A stretch of DNA of 40,993 nt from Cryomorphaceae bacterium (GCA_002682945.1 NYSL01000036.1:1-40993); one strand, 5' to 3'. Shown: positions 17,663 to 27,600, counted from the first letter of the stretch. Notes: a model not told the origin generated them from the letters alone. Made by a program: numbers and translations.

Positions 17663-19585
17663 TTAAACAACACGATTAAGTTTTTTATGAAGACTATTTT
17701 TGATTGAAATCAATTCATTGAATTCTTTAAGTTTTTCAGCTCTATCCTTTTCATCCTGGGTTTGATCGAGAATCAATTGTTTTCTTGCAATCATTTCTTT
17801 TAGTTTTATTTCTTTGAAACGAAAAACAGATTCACAAACATGATCGGAAAGCTTGTGCTGACTATCTGGTATATAAATATTTTTTCTTTCCCAATTTGCA
17901 AGTTCATAATTATCGACTACTAGCTCAGCAATAATTTGTGATAAGGTAGAATCTTGGGATCTCGCAAAATATGATGCATCTAAAAGTTCTCCCTTTTTCA
18001 AATAAGCATTCTTGTAAATCTCAAAAATTATTTTATAATAAGGATAAGAAAACTCCAATTGATCATAATCTAATTCATCGATAATGAATTGCGCTGCACT
18101 TCCAACATAATTTTCATTATCAGGTATTTCGATATTTACTTCATCAGATCCATTGAGTAGTAATATCTTAATTAATGCGACTTCAGGTGCGGGTGCCTTT
18201 GTTACATTTTCATCTTCCTGAACCTTTATTAGGTCAATGCCATTTGGCTCTTTAGGAGCCTTTTCAAGTTTTCGATTATTAGAATTTCTAATTTTATTTA
18301 ACTCCAGAAAGAGACTTTTTTCCTCAATATTCAGCCTTTTCGCAGAATCTTTTATATATACCTCGACCAAAATTGCATCAGGTATCTTGGCAATACTTTC
18401 CACAATATCTCTGACCAATTTTGCTTGTTTTATAGGGTCATTATCAGCGTCTTCAATTAAAGAATCTAACTTAAATTGGATGAAATCTTGTTCTTTTTCA
18501 TTGAAATAATCAATAGCCGATTCCTTATATTCTTTGGCTAATGAATCTGGATCCTGTCCCTCTTTTAAGGGGACTATTCGAACTGACATTTCTTCTTCAA
18601 GTAAGAGATCAATCCCTCGAAATGATGCCTTTAATCCAGCTGCATCTCCATCAAAAATTAGAGTTACATTTTTCGTTAATCTCTTTATTAGCCTTATTTG
18701 CTCTAGAGTTAGAGCTGTTCCAGATGATGAAACCACATTTTCAATGCCATGCTGAGATAATGATATAACGTCTGTATAACCTTCAACTAGAAAACATTTA
18801 TCATTTCGAACAATCGACTTTTTTGCTTGAAATAATCCATATAAAACACGACTTTTTTGATAAACCAAGGATTCTGGGCTATTCAAATATTTTGCCGCCT
18901 TTACATTAGATTTCAAGAGTCTACCGCCAAAACCTATTTCTCTTCCACTCAGGCTATGGATTGGAAACATTACTCTACCAAAAAACCTATCCATATACGA
19001 CCCATCTTTTTTCAATATTGAAAGGCCGGTTTGCTCGATAACCTCTGGTTTATAACCGGCTTTTGATGCTTCTTTATGAAATCTTGAATGCACTTCATGA
19101 TGATAGCCTAATCCAAATTTTCGAATGATTTCATCACTAAAACCTCTTTCGCGAAAGTATGATAGACCAACTGCACGTCCATGATCATCTTCCCATAACC
19201 ACTCTGAAAATTTTTGTGATGCAAATGAATTTACTGCCAAGAGACTTTCACGAATATTTTTATTTTCTTCATACTCCTCCGAAGATGCTTCCTCTTCTAT
19301 TTCGATATTATATTTTTTTGCAATCCATCGCAAAGCTTCAGGATACGACATCTGCTCATGCTCCATCAGAAACGTAATAGCTGATCCGCCCTTGCCCGAG
19401 GAAAAGTCTTTAAATATTTGCTTCGATGGAACTACGTAGAAGGACGGAGTTTTCTCATTAGAAAATGGACTAAGGCCTCTAAAAGTTGATCCACTCTTTT
19501 TTAGCTGTACAAATTCTCCGACTACCTCTTCAACTCGAGTAGCTTCGTGAATTTTCTCAATACAAGCTGATGTAATTCTACCCAT
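17663..19585 (-). CDS. dnaG: DNA primase, zinc ribbon without metal ligands
   Basis: DnaG makes RNA primers for replication. The order is N-terminal zinc-ribbon-like domain (1-98), RNA polymerase core with the TOPRIM motif CFLVEGYTDVISL and LIFDGDAAGLKASF, and a long C-terminal region for helicase contact; 640 aa is usual. The N-terminal LSPFSNEKTPSF...FKDFSSGKGG aligns without gaps to the standard CPFHNEKTPSF...CFGCG. All four zinc ligands are replaced: S39, S42, D60 and S63. From memory this is widespread in Bacteroidota, so the protein is probably functional. It lies 35 bases after ispB on the same strand. Confidence 0.97.
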   Translation of the reverse strand: MGRITSACIEKIHEATRVEEVVGEFVQLKKSGSTFRGLSPFSNEKTPSFYVVPSKQIFKDFSSGKGGSAITFLMEHEQMSYPEALRWIAKKYNIEIEEEASSEEYEENKNIRESLLAVNSFASQKFSEWLWEDDHGRAVGLSYFRERGFSDEIIRKFGLGYHHEVHSRFHKEASKAGYKPEVIEQTGLSILKKDGSYMDRFFGRVMFPIHSLSGREIGFGGRLLKSNVKAAKYLNSPESLVYQKSRVLYGLFQAKKSIVRNDKCFLVEGYTDVISLSQHGIENVVSSSGTALTLEQIRLIKRLTKNVTLIFDGDAAGLKASFRGIDLLLEEEMSVRIVPLKEGQDPDSLAKEYKESAIDYFNEKEQDFIQFKLDSLIEDADNDPIKQAKLVRDIVESIAKIPDAILVEVYIKDSAKRLNIEEKSLFLELNKIRNSNNRKLEKAPKEPNGIDLIKVQEDENVTKAPAPEVALIKILLLNGSDEVNIEIPDNENYVGSAAQFIIDELDYDQLEFSYPYYKIIFEIYKNAYLKKGELLDASYFARSQDSTLSQIIAELVVDNYELANWERKNIYIPDSQHKLSDHVCESVFRFKEIKLKEMIARKQLILDQTQDEKDRAEKLKEFNELISIKNSLHKKLNRVV

Positions 19586-19620
19586 AACTGAAAGGTACTG
19601 ATTTTCAAATTACAGACTAA

Positions 19621-20556
19621 TTAATTTGTTCGTTTTACGACAAATTTCACAAGATCAAATAATGATTTTTTACTATTTGACTCTGGAAATTTGTCTAAAT
19701 AGAACAAAGCCTCATTTTCGTATTTATGCATCGCTTTTCGGGCATATTCCATCCCTCCAAGGTTCAGAACTTTATTCATAAGCCATGAGATACTTTCAGG
19801 GTCATCTTTTTTATTCCTTATAATTTTCATCATCTTTTTCTTATCTGATTTCGATGATACTTTTAATGCGTATATGAGAGGCAACGTCATTTTTTGCTCC
19901 TTAACATCTATTCCTGTTGGTTTTCCGCTTTCTCCATAGATTTGATAATCTAAAAGATCGTCTTGAATTTGAAATGCCAATCCTAAAGCATAGCCAAATT
20001 TTAGAAACCACTGCTTTTCAATCTCTTTGGCTTTAACAGAACTAGCGCCTATCAAACAGCAAGTGGAAATTAATGATGCCGTCTTTTTAGATATAATATC
20101 ATTATAAGTCTCCTCATCGATATCTAATTTTCTGGCTTTTTCTATTTGTAAAAGTTCACCTTCAGACATAAGCTGTACAGATTTACTAATGTGCATAAGA
20201 AGATCGTGATCTCCATGATCAACAGCTAGTAATAAAACCTTTGAAAGCATATAATCACCAATTAATACCGCAATTTTATTCTTCCATAAAGCATTAATTG
20301 AAAATCGATTACGACGAATCATTGATTCATCGACAACATCGTCATGAACCAGAGTTGCCGTATGCATAAGTTCAACCAGAGTTGCTCCCCGATATGTTTT
20401 TTCAGTAACCTCACCAGCGATCGCCTTTGCGCTCAATAAAACCAATGCTGGTCTAATTCTTTTGCCTTTTTTCTTAACGGCATACCTTAAAATTAAATCT
20501 AACAGCGCGACTTTAGTGCTAAACGCTTTGGGAAAAATCTTATCAAATTTTTCCAA
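19621..20556 (-). CDS. ispB: Polyprenyl diphosphate synthase (octaprenyl-type)
   Basis: This trans-prenyltransferase extends isoprenoid diphosphates with IPP, here most likely for the menaquinone side chain. The first Asp-rich motif LVHDDVVDE (D72-D76) and the second FQIQDDLLDY (D199-D203) are both intact, with GKRIRPALVLL (31-41) upstream. The 311-aa protein starts at TTG 20556; no ATG exists in frame upstream before the TAG stop, and the N-terminus is about 15 residues shorter than usual. Chain length cannot be read reliably, so octaprenyl is a family guess. dnaG follows 35 bases downstream. Confidence 0.92.
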   Translation of the reverse strand: MEKFDKIFPKAFSTKVALLDLILRYAVKKKGKRIRPALVLLSAKAIAGEVTEKTYRGATLVELMHTATLVHDDVVDESMIRRNRFSINALWKNKIAVLIGDYMLSKVLLLAVDHGDHDLLMHISKSVQLMSEGELLQIEKARKLDIDEETYNDIISKKTASLISTCCLIGASSVKAKEIEKQWFLKFGYALGLAFQIQDDLLDYQIYGESGKPTGIDVKEQKMTLPLIYALKVSSKSDKKKMMKIIRNKKDDPESISWLMNKVLNLGGMEYARKAMHKYENEALFYLDKFPESNSKKSLFDLVKFVVKRTN

Positions 20557-20735
20557 TTCTTTTTTATCGCAGATTGAAATTTCATTCCCCTTCTATCCAA
20601 CACATATTTTACATAAACACCTCTAGTGATGGATGTTTAGCAGGTTCAAAATAATACCAATTATTAGGCCAAATAAAAAAGTTACTTTACACTACTTTAC
20701 GAAAAGTGGAATTATTTAAATTAGATATTCTATTC

Positions 20736-20915
20736 TTAAGTTGTCAAGTAGATAGCAGCACCGATAATTACGAGAATTAAGACTACAACAAAAATAGTAG
20801 TGGCCATCGAATGTGAATCATGTTCTGCGCTTTCTTGTCTTTTCTTTTCCCTGAGCTCTTTCATAGATATGCGCTGCTGAAGATTTTGATAAGCTTTAGG
20901 ATCTCGTTTTTTCAT
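20736..20915 (-). CDS. Small single-pass membrane protein, 59 aa, unrecognised
   Basis: A complete ORF on the - strand begins MKKRDPKAYQNLQQRISMKE at the ATG 20915 and ends with TAA at 20736. Residues 1-35 are very polar, rich in K, R, E and Q, and probably form an amphipathic helix. Residues about 37-57 (MATTIFVVVLILVIIGAAIY) form one clear transmembrane helix, and only two residues follow it. The strand and position between nrdA and ispB fit a real gene, and the charge and hydrophobicity pattern is not that of random AT-rich sequence. I do not recognise the family. It could be a small accessory membrane protein. Confidence 0.6.
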   Translation of the reverse strand: MKKRDPKAYQNLQQRISMKELREKKRQESAEHDSHSMATTIFVVVLILVIIGAAIYLTT

Positions 20916-21038
20916 GGTTAAGCACTGATTTATAGGTCATTACTAAAAGTAAGAATATTTACCTAAAAAAATGTGCTTGATGCAAATCAAACTACAAGGT
21001 TTTTCAACAACCCATATCTCTGATCAACCCAATGTATC

Positions 21039-23462
21039 TCACGAGCCACAAGCTTCACAATCATCAGGATTATCAATAGAGCAAGCTAAAATCTCTTCTT
21101 CAGTAAAACTCTTTACTGGTTCTGAAGACGATGGCTCTAATTTCTTGTCGGCAATTTCAGAAAAAACTTCTTTTTCAGGAATTTTTTCTTCTTTTTTCTT
21201 TACAGTGAACTTAATAGCAGACGAAGCGGCTTTGGTTCTTAAATAATACATTCCTGTCTTGAGACCTTTTTTCCATGCGTAAAAATGCATTGATGTCAAT
21301 TTACCCATATTCGGTGACTCAACAAATAAATTCAAGGATTGGGACTGATCAATAAAGGCACCTCTATCCGCAGACATATCGATAATATCTTTCATAGACA
21401 ATTCCCAGACTGTCTTGTATAAAAGTTTGATATTATCAGGAATGCCTTCAATGCTTTGAATGGAACCATTATTTGCCATAATGGCATTTTTGACGTCCTC
21501 ATTCCAGAGTCCCAAATTAACAAGATCTAATAAAAGGTGTTTATTCACCACAATAAACTCACCTGACAAAACTCGACGGGTGTATAAATTGCTAGTGTAG
21601 GGTTCAAAGCATTCATTATTTCCTAATATTTGAGAAGTTGAAGCCGTTGGCATAGGGGCTAAAAGAAGAGAATTTCTTACGCCATGCTTTTTAATTTTTT
21701 TTCTAAGCCCTGACCAATCCCAACGACCACTTAGCTCTTCATCTTTTATTCCCCACAAATTATATTGGAACTCACCCTTTGAAATGGGTGATCCTTTGAA
21801 TGTTTCATAAGGACCATCAATTTTTGCGAGATCACAAGAAGCTGATACTGCTGAAAAATAAATTGTTTCAAAAATATCTTTATTCAGTTTTCTAGCTTCT
21901 GGACTTGTAAATGGTAATCTTAAGTTTATAAATGCATCTGCTAAGCCTTGAACCCCAATCCCTATTGGACGATGTCGCAAATTCGAATTTCTGGCTTCAG
22001 GAACAGGATAATAATTTTGATCAATTACTTCGTTTAAATTCTTTGTGATTTTATATGTGACATCAAATAACATTTGATGATCAAACGCTCCATCACTCAC
22101 ATATTTTGGTAGTGCGATTGATGCAAGGTTGCAAACAGCAACTTCATCTGGGGCTGTATACTCAATGATTTCTGTGCATAAGTTTGAAGACCTAATTACA
22201 CCTAAATTCTTTTGATTAGATTTGGAATTACATGCATCTTTGTACAACATATATGGAGTTCCTGTTTCAATTTGAGCTTCCATAATTTTGGTCCATAACT
22301 CTCTTGCTGGTATAGTTTTTCGGCCTTTTTTTTCTGACTCGTATTTACAATATAAATGCTCGAAGTCATCACCATAAGAATCAAACAGCCCAGGGCATTC
22401 ATTGGGGTCCATAAGAGTCCATAATGCGTCGTCTTCTACTCTTTTCATAAATAAATCTGGAATCCAAAGGGCATAAAACAAATCTCTCGCCCTATTTTCT
22501 TCTTTTCCAGTATTTTTTCTCAAATCCAAAAAATCAAATACATCGGCATGCCAAGGCTCTAGATACATGGCAAAAGAACCTTTTCTCTTACCTCCTCCTT
22601 GATCTACATATCTTGCAGTATCATTAAAAACTCTCAGCAATGGGATTATACCATTTGAAGTTCCGTTTGTTCCCCGAATATATGATCCAGTTGCTCTTAT
22701 GTTGTGAATACTTAAACCTATTCCACCGGCGCTTTGGGAAATTTTCGCGGTTTGCTTAAGAGTGTCATAAATCCCGTCTATACTATCGTCTTGCATCTGG
22801 AGTAAAAAGCAGCTGGACATTTGAGGCTTTGGTGTTCCGGAATTAAAAAGTGTCGGAGTGGCATGAGTGTATAAGCCTTTTGACATTCCATTGTACGTGT
22901 CTATGGCATCTTCAATTTTATCTTTATGAATACCTATAGCCACTCTCAACAACATCTGTTGAGGCCTTTCAGCAATTTTACCATTGGTTCTAAGTAAATA
23001 AGACCTTTCGAGGGTTTTAAATCCAAAATAATCATAACTAAAGTCGCGATCATAAATTGGAGTTGAGTCCAATAATTCTGAATTCGCTTCTATGATCTCC
23101 ATAACGTCATCGGCGAGAAGAGGAGCTTTCTCTCCTGTTTTTGGGCTTTCAAACTGATGAAGTTCACGCATAGTGTCTGTAAAAGACTTGTTCGTATTTT
23201 TGTGCAAATTTGATACCGCAATTCGAGCGGCAAGTTTTGCATAATCCGGATGTCTAACAGTCATGGATGCTGAGGTTTCCGCAGATAAACTATCTAACTC
23301 ACTAGTGCTCACGCCATCATAAAGGCCCTCAATAACTCTCATTGCAACAGCAACAGGGTCAACATGAGAACTTAAACCATAACAGAGTTTTTGAATCCGA
23401 GAAGTGATCTTATCAAACTTTATAGCCTCTTTGCGGCCATCGCGCTTTAATACGTTCATCAT
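21039..23462 (-). CDS. nrdA: Ribonucleoside-diphosphate reductase class Ia, alpha subunit
   Basis: NrdA reduces ribonucleotides to deoxyribonucleotides. The ATP-cone starts at once ([18 protein letters not shown]), so I use the ATGATG at 23462; the frame is open upstream but overlaps nrdB and is not homologous. The catalytic core has SSCFLLQM with the first redox cysteine, SSNLCTEI with the thiyl-radical cysteine and Glu, and [11 protein letters not shown] with the second redox cysteine. The C-terminal tail ends [14 protein letters not shown], carrying the swinging-arm cysteines for thioredoxin. Length is about 807 aa. It begins 10 bases after the nrdB stop. Confidence 0.97.
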   Translation of the reverse strand: MMNVLKRDGRKEAIKFDKITSRIQKLCYGLSSHVDPVAVAMRVIEGLYDGVSTSELDSLSAETSASMTVRHPDYAKLAARIAVSNLHKNTNKSFTDTMRELHQFESPKTGEKAPLLADDVMEIIEANSELLDSTPIYDRDFSYDYFGFKTLERSYLLRTNGKIAERPQQMLLRVAIGIHKDKIEDAIDTYNGMSKGLYTHATPTLFNSGTPKPQMSSCFLLQMQDDSIDGIYDTLKQTAKISQSAGGIGLSIHNIRATGSYIRGTNGTSNGIIPLLRVFNDTARYVDQGGGKRKGSFAMYLEPWHADVFDFLDLRKNTGKEENRARDLFYALWIPDLFMKRVEDDALWTLMDPNECPGLFDSYGDDFEHLYCKYESEKKGRKTIPARELWTKIMEAQIETGTPYMLYKDACNSKSNQKNLGVIRSSNLCTEIIEYTAPDEVAVCNLASIALPKYVSDGAFDHQMLFDVTYKITKNLNEVIDQNYYPVPEARNSNLRHRPIGIGVQGLADAFINLRLPFTSPEARKLNKDIFETIYFSAVSASCDLAKIDGPYETFKGSPISKGEFQYNLWGIKDEELSGRWDWSGLRKKIKKHGVRNSLLLAPMPTASTSQILGNNECFEPYTSNLYTRRVLSGEFIVVNKHLLLDLVNLGLWNEDVKNAIMANNGSIQSIEGIPDNIKLLYKTVWELSMKDIIDMSADRGAFIDQSQSLNLFVESPNMGKLTSMHFYAWKKGLKTGMYYLRTKAASSAIKFTVKKKEEKIPEKEVFSEIADKKLEPSSSEPVKSFTEEEILACSIDNPDDCEACGS

Positions 23463-23472
23463 AAATGTTATT

Positions 23473-24465
23473 TTAAAATTCTGAATCAAATGAAAAAGAG
23501 TCTTCTTTGGTCTCTTGTTCCATCCCAACTCCAGCTTTTCGATAATCTGAGACTCGCTTTTCAAAGAAATTTGTTTTTCCTTCTAGAGAAATCATATCCA
23601 TAAAATCAAAAGGATTTTCAGAATTATAACTCTTTGGACAATTTAGCTCTGTTAACAAGCGATCCGTGACAAATTCTAAATACTGTTCCATTAATCTACT
23701 GTTCATTCCAATAAGATCGACCGGTAGCGATTCCGTTATAAATTCTCTCTCAATATCTAATGCCTCTGTAATGATTTGGATGATTCTTTCTTTCGGAACC
23801 TTATTAATTAGATGCTCATTATGCAGGTGAACTGCAAAGTCACAATGCATACCTTCATCCCTGCTAATTAATTCATTAGAAAAAGTCAGCCCCGGCAAAA
23901 GACCTCGCTTTTTCATCCAAAAAATTGAGCAAAATGCACCACTAAAAAATATACCCTCAACTGCCGCAAATGCAATTAGCCTCTCAGCAAAAGAAGGAGA
24001 GTCTATCCATTTTAGTGCCCAATCTGCTTTTTTCTTTATTGCATCAAAATTTTCAATCGCATTAAATAATTTATCTCTTTCCTTAGGGTCTTTTACGTAT
24101 GTATCAATAAGTAATGAATATGTTTCACTATGTATATTTTCCATCATGATTTGGAAACCATAAAAAAACTTTGCTTCAGTATACTGGACCTCATTAACAA
24201 AGTTCTCAGCAAGATTTTCGTTTACGATGCCATCCGAAGCGGCAAAAAAGGCAAGTATATGTTTTACGAAATACCGTTCATCATCCGTTAATTTATTTTC
24301 CCAATCTGTAATATCTTGATGCAAATCGATTTCTTCAGCTGTCCAAAAACTTGCCTCTGCTTTTTTGTATATGTCCCATATGTCATTGTGTTTGATCGGA
24401 AAAAGTACGAACCTATTTGGATTTTCCTTCAGAATCGGTTCATTTTGAGTAGTTGTTTTGCTCAT
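23473..24465 (-). CDS. nrdB: Ribonucleoside-diphosphate reductase class Ia, beta subunit
   Basis: NrdB holds the diiron centre and tyrosyl radical for NrdA. Metal ligands and the radical Tyr are visible: D78 in [10 protein letters not shown]109 and H112 in ENIHSETY, the radical Y116 in the same motif, and the later E/H pair in [10 protein letters not shown]. This conservation shows a standard class Ia subunit rather than a metal-variant form. The 330-aa length is typical. nrdB precedes nrdA, and a 293-base non-coding region lies upstream of its start, probably its control region. Confidence 0.97.
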   Translation of the reverse strand: MSKTTTQNEPILKENPNRFVLFPIKHNDIWDIYKKAEASFWTAEEIDLHQDITDWENKLTDDERYFVKHILAFFAASDGIVNENLAENFVNEVQYTEAKFFYGFQIMMENIHSETYSLLIDTYVKDPKERDKLFNAIENFDAIKKKADWALKWIDSPSFAERLIAFAAVEGIFFSGAFCSIFWMKKRGLLPGLTFSNELISRDEGMHCDFAVHLHNEHLINKVPKERIIQIITEALDIEREFITESLPVDLIGMNSRLMEQYLEFVTDRLLTELNCPKSYNSENPFDFMDMISLEGKTNFFEKRVSDYRKAGVGMEQETKEDSFSFDSEF

Positions 24466-24758
24466 TTTATATATCTAATCGCCTGACGACGAGGTTTTTA
24501 ATATGTTTAGGGTGCGTATTAGCAGAAGAAACGGATAGTGCCGAAAAAAACCTACTGCAAGTGAGCTTTACAAATCTTGGAAAGCATTCGGGTTTTTACA
24601 AGGGATAGATTTGAACATTAAGTTGGAGTTTTCAACATTTTTGTTTTGCTAAAATCTCAAAAAATCGCGAAAAATCTGGGTGTTTGAATAAAACAAATTA
24701 TTTTCCCCTAGTTCCTTAAAAATAATCCACATCAATTGTTAATAACCTTTGCATCTCT
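24466..24758 (-). promoter_or_regulatory. Long upstream region of nrdBA with DnaA-box-like motifs
   Basis: No gene is seen in these 293 bases. Read toward nrdB they contain GTTATTAACAA, TGTGGATTA (one base from a DnaA box, TGTGGATAA) and TGTTGAAAACT. No exact TAnnTTTG element and no clear NrdR palindrome was found. The length suggests a regulated leader. Confidence 0.35.
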
Positions 24759-25331
24759 TTATTGTCCTGAACGAGTTTCTTGGTATATCGATTCTAATTC
24801 CTCGTAAAATTTAATTCCAAAAGCTCTTTTTATACCATTTTTTAAAAATCTAAAAACAGGCAACTGCAATTCTTGACCCATAATACAAGCGGGCTCACAA
24901 ACCTTCCAATGGTGAACATTAACTGCACTGAAACTTTCATACCTCTTTACTCTAATAGGGTATAAATGGCATGAAAGAGGCTTTTGCCATTTAATAGCAC
25001 CATCTTCATATGCTTTTTCTATTCCGCATTTCGCAATGCCAGATTCAAAAACCACATAAGCACATTCTTTTTTATTCACCAAAGGAGTAGAATATTCTCC
25101 GTCCTCATCGAGAATAAAAGGTCCTTGTGAATCAATTTCCACCAAACTCTCAGGGCGCAAATAAGGTCTAATAATTGGTTGAATCTCCCTTAAAATTTTC
25201 TTTTCTTCTTCAAGTAAGGGGGCCCCTACATCTCCCTCAACACAGCATGCGCCTTTACATTTAGACAAATCGCAACAAAAAGCATGATCCAGGAGGACTT
25301 TTGAAACTAAGGTTTTTCCAATTTCAAACAT
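24759..25331 (-). CDS. DUF3109 family protein, cysteine-rich
   Basis: A 190-aa protein of unknown function. The ATG at 25331 gives MFEIGKTLVSKVLLDHAFCC, the usual DUF3109 beginning; a longer frame up to 25487 runs antisense through the start of marC and is rejected. The Cys-rich signature CDLSKCKGACCVEGDVGAPL is followed by CAYVVF, KCGIEKAYEDG, LSCHLYPIRV and CEPACIMG. The clustered cysteines resemble YkgJ-like zinc/iron-cluster proteins, so a metal site is likely but unproven. It is divergent from marC by 51 bases. Confidence 0.85.
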   Translation of the reverse strand: MFEIGKTLVSKVLLDHAFCCDLSKCKGACCVEGDVGAPLLEEEKKILREIQPIIRPYLRPESLVEIDSQGPFILDEDGEYSTPLVNKKECAYVVFESGIAKCGIEKAYEDGAIKWQKPLSCHLYPIRVKRYESFSAVNVHHWKVCEPACIMGQELQLPVFRFLKNGIKRAFGIKFYEELESIYQETRSGQ

Positions 25332-25336
25332 ATGGT

Positions 25337-25351
25337 AAAGGTCTACCTTTG
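25337..25351 (+). promoter_or_regulatory. marC promoter -7 TACCTTTG overlapping a dyad
   Basis: TACCTTTG at 25344-25351 matches the Bacteroidota -7 consensus and precedes the marC ATG by 31 bases. It overlaps an inverted repeat, AAAGGT (25337-25342) and ACCTTT (25345-25350) with a 2-base spacer, in the 51-base divergent gap to the DUF3109 gene. No -33 TTG is apparent. Confidence 0.5.
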
Positions 25352-25382
25352 TACCGGAAATAAATAAACTATTTTTTAAAAT

Positions 25383-25952
25383 ATGAATGTCTCTGAAATC
25401 TTTTCCGTTGCAATTATTCTGTTTGCTATTATTGATATTGTTGGTAGTATCCCTGTAATAATTTCTGTAAGAGAAAAAGTCGGGCACATTGAATCTGAAA
25501 AAGCAACTCTCGCAGCTGCATTAATCATGATTATTTTTTTGTTTATTGGAGAGGATCTACTTGCAGTTTTTGGAGTTAATGTAGCTTCATTTGCAGTTGC
25601 TGGCTCCTTAATATTATTTTTTCTTGCGCTGGAGATGATTCTCGGTGTTCGAATCTATAAAGAGATAGAGCCAGAATCTGCCAGTATCGTTCCTATAGCT
25701 TTTCCCCTTATTGCGGGCGCAGGAACTCTAACAACATTAATCTCTGTTCGAAGTGAATATGAAACTATAAATATCCTAATTGCAATAATTATAAATGCCT
25801 CTCTAGTTTATGTTGTCCTGAAAAATACCCATCATATAGAAAGAATATTGGGTAAAGGCGGAATTTCAATAATTAGGAAGATCTTTGGAATAATATTATT
25901 AGCGATCTCTGTGAAACTTTTTACCTCTAATTTTAATTCTCTTCTTATTTGA
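25383..25952 (+). CDS. MarC family integral membrane protein
   Basis: A 189-aa inner-membrane protein with about six transmembrane segments. It opens with the family pattern FSVAIILFAIIDIVGSIPVII, followed by a hydrophobic pair around ALIMIIFLFIGEDLLAVFGV, the conserved FAVAGSLILFFLALEMILG and the central PIAFPLIAGAGTLTTLI. These identify MarC/UPF0056. The E. coli member was once linked to antibiotic resistance, later withdrawn, and the substrate is unknown. It is divergent from the DUF3109 gene and ends 28 bases before glyS. Confidence 0.9.
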   Translation: MNVSEIFSVAIILFAIIDIVGSIPVIISVREKVGHIESEKATLAAALIMIIFLFIGEDLLAVFGVNVASFAVAGSLILFFLALEMILGVRIYKEIEPESASIVPIAFPLIAGAGTLTTLISVRSEYETINILIAIIINASLVYVVLKNTHHIERILGKGGISIIRKIFGIILLAISVKLFTSNFNSLLI

Positions 25953-25980
25953 AGAAATAAATTCAAACTTTAAAAATCCC

Positions 25981-27525
25981 ATGTCTCAAAATTCTGATGA
26001 AATATTTAAGAAAGTGATTTCACATTCAAAAGAATATGGATTTGTATTTCAAAGCAGTGAAATTTACGATGGCCTTAGCTCCGTTTACGATTATGGACCA
26101 AATGGATCGCTTCTAAAAAATAATCTTAAAAATTTCTGGTGGCGATCAATGGTTCAATTAAATGAAAATATAGTAGGGATTGATTCGGCAATATTTATGC
26201 ATCCAAATGTTTGGAAGGCTTCTGGACACATTCAGGCTTTTAGTGACCCATTGATTGACAATAAAGACTCAAAAAAAAGATATCGAGCTGATGTTTTAGT
26301 TGAAGATTTTACAGAAAAATTATTTCAAAAAGCAGAAAAAGAAATTAAAAAAGCTGCTGCTCGCTTCGGGGATTCTTTTGACTCAAAACTATATCGTAAA
26401 ACTAATAGTCGTGTCTTAGAATATGAATCGAAAGCAAAGTCGATCATGAAACGTTTTTCAAAAGCTTTAAAAAATGATAATCTTAAAGAGGCGCGTCAGG
26501 TAATCATCGATGAGAAAATAAAGTGTCCGATTAGTGGCAGCACGAACTGGACTGAAATACGTCATTTTAACCTCATGTTCGGGACAAAAATAGGGTCAGT
26601 TGCGGATGGGGCTAATGACTTATTTCTCAGACCGGAAACTGCCCAAGGTATTTTTACAAACTTTTTAAATGTTGTAAAAACAAGTCGTTTAAAAGTTCCC
26701 TTCGGAATTGCTCAAATAGGTAAGGCCTTTCGTAATGAAATCGTTGCGCGACAATTTATTTTCAGAATGAGAGAGTTTGAGCAAATGGAAATGCAATTTT
26801 TTGTTAAACCTGGTGATGAGAAAAAGTGGTTCGAATATTGGAAAAAATCACGGATGGATTGGCATAAATCTTTGGGCTTTAAAACGCAAAATTATAGATA
26901 TCATGATCACGAAAAACTTGCTCATTATGCCAATGCTGCTTCAGATATAGAATATAAATTCCCGTTTGGCTTCAAGGAGCTAGAGGGAATTCATAGTAGA
27001 ACTGATTTTGATTTAAAGCAGCATTCAAAAGAATCTGGGAAAAAGCTCCAAATATTTGATCCGGAAATAAATGATAATTTTACTCCTAGCGTAATCGAAA
27101 CATCAATTGGTTTAGATCGAATGTTTTTAAGCGTTATGTCTGAATGCCTCGATAATGAAATTCTTGAGGACAATACTTCTCGTGTGGTTCTCCGACTTCC
27201 TTATTCTTTAGCTCCAAATCAAGCTGCAATACTACCATTATTAAAAAAAGATGGACTTCCTGAGTATGCAAGCAAGATCTACGACAATTTGAAATTTGAT
27301 TTTCAATTAGTATTTGATGAAAAAGATGCGATTGGTAAAAGATATCGAAGACAAGATGCAATTGGCACCCCCCTTGGCATTACCATAGATCATCAAACAT
27401 TAAATGATAATACCGTTACGATTCGTGATCGAGACAGCATGCAACAAAAAAGAGTGAACTCTGATGATTTAAATAAGATTATCCGTTCAGCCACATCAAT
27501 AGAAGCCCTTTTAAAAAAAAGGTGA
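25981..27525 (+). CDS. glyS: Glycyl-tRNA synthetase, single-chain (alpha2) type
   Basis: This class II synthetase charges tRNA-Gly. The 514-aa single chain is the eukaryote/archaea-like homodimeric type rather than the alpha2beta2 GlyQ/GlyS enzyme. It begins with KKVISHSKEYGFVFQSSEIY and a DYGPNGSLLKNNLK motif 1 region. FLRPETAQGIFTNF is followed by motif 2 with FRNEIVARQFIFRMREFEQMEMQF. Motif 3 is IETSIGLDRMFLSVM, and an anticodon-binding domain starts about LRLPYSLAPNQAAILPL. An internal lysine-rich segment near residues 110-170 is family-typical. The gene stands between marC and the mini-lipoprotein. Confidence 0.96.
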   Translation: MSQNSDEIFKKVISHSKEYGFVFQSSEIYDGLSSVYDYGPNGSLLKNNLKNFWWRSMVQLNENIVGIDSAIFMHPNVWKASGHIQAFSDPLIDNKDSKKRYRADVLVEDFTEKLFQKAEKEIKKAAARFGDSFDSKLYRKTNSRVLEYESKAKSIMKRFSKALKNDNLKEARQVIIDEKIKCPISGSTNWTEIRHFNLMFGTKIGSVADGANDLFLRPETAQGIFTNFLNVVKTSRLKVPFGIAQIGKAFRNEIVARQFIFRMREFEQMEMQFFVKPGDEKKWFEYWKKSRMDWHKSLGFKTQNYRYHDHEKLAHYANAASDIEYKFPFGFKELEGIHSRTDFDLKQHSKESGKKLQIFDPEINDNFTPSVIETSIGLDRMFLSVMSECLDNEILEDNTSRVVLRLPYSLAPNQAAILPLLKKDGLPEYASKIYDNLKFDFQLVFDEKDAIGKRYRRQDAIGTPLGITIDHQTLNDNTVTIRDRDSMQQKRVNSDDLNKIIRSATSIEALLKKR

Positions 27526-27538
27526 AATAATAAACAAC

Positions 27539-27568
27539 TTGTCTAAAGTTCATATTTTTATACCTTTG
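27539..27568 (+). promoter_or_regulatory. Promoter of the mini-lipoprotein, TTG-N19-TACCTTTG
   Basis: TTG at 27539-27541 is followed after exactly 19 bases by TACCTTTG (27561-27568), the same arrangement as the tdk promoter. The leader to the ATG at 27601 is about 25-30 bases. Together with the terminator downstream it defines a single-gene transcript. Confidence 0.75.
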
Positions 27569-27600
27569 GCAGAGCCTTAAACAATATAAATCAAAGAATT

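Noticed and set aside
23463-23564. N-terminal extension of nrdA
   Set aside because: It overlaps the end of nrdB in another frame and precedes the ATP-cone start; the ATGATG at 23462 is the natural start.
24716-24754. 12-codon upstream ORF before nrdB
   Set aside because: Too short and without support; it is far from nrdB and could occur by chance.
25332-25487. N-terminal extension of the DUF3109 gene
   Set aside because: It would run antisense through the start of marC; the MFEIG start matches the family.
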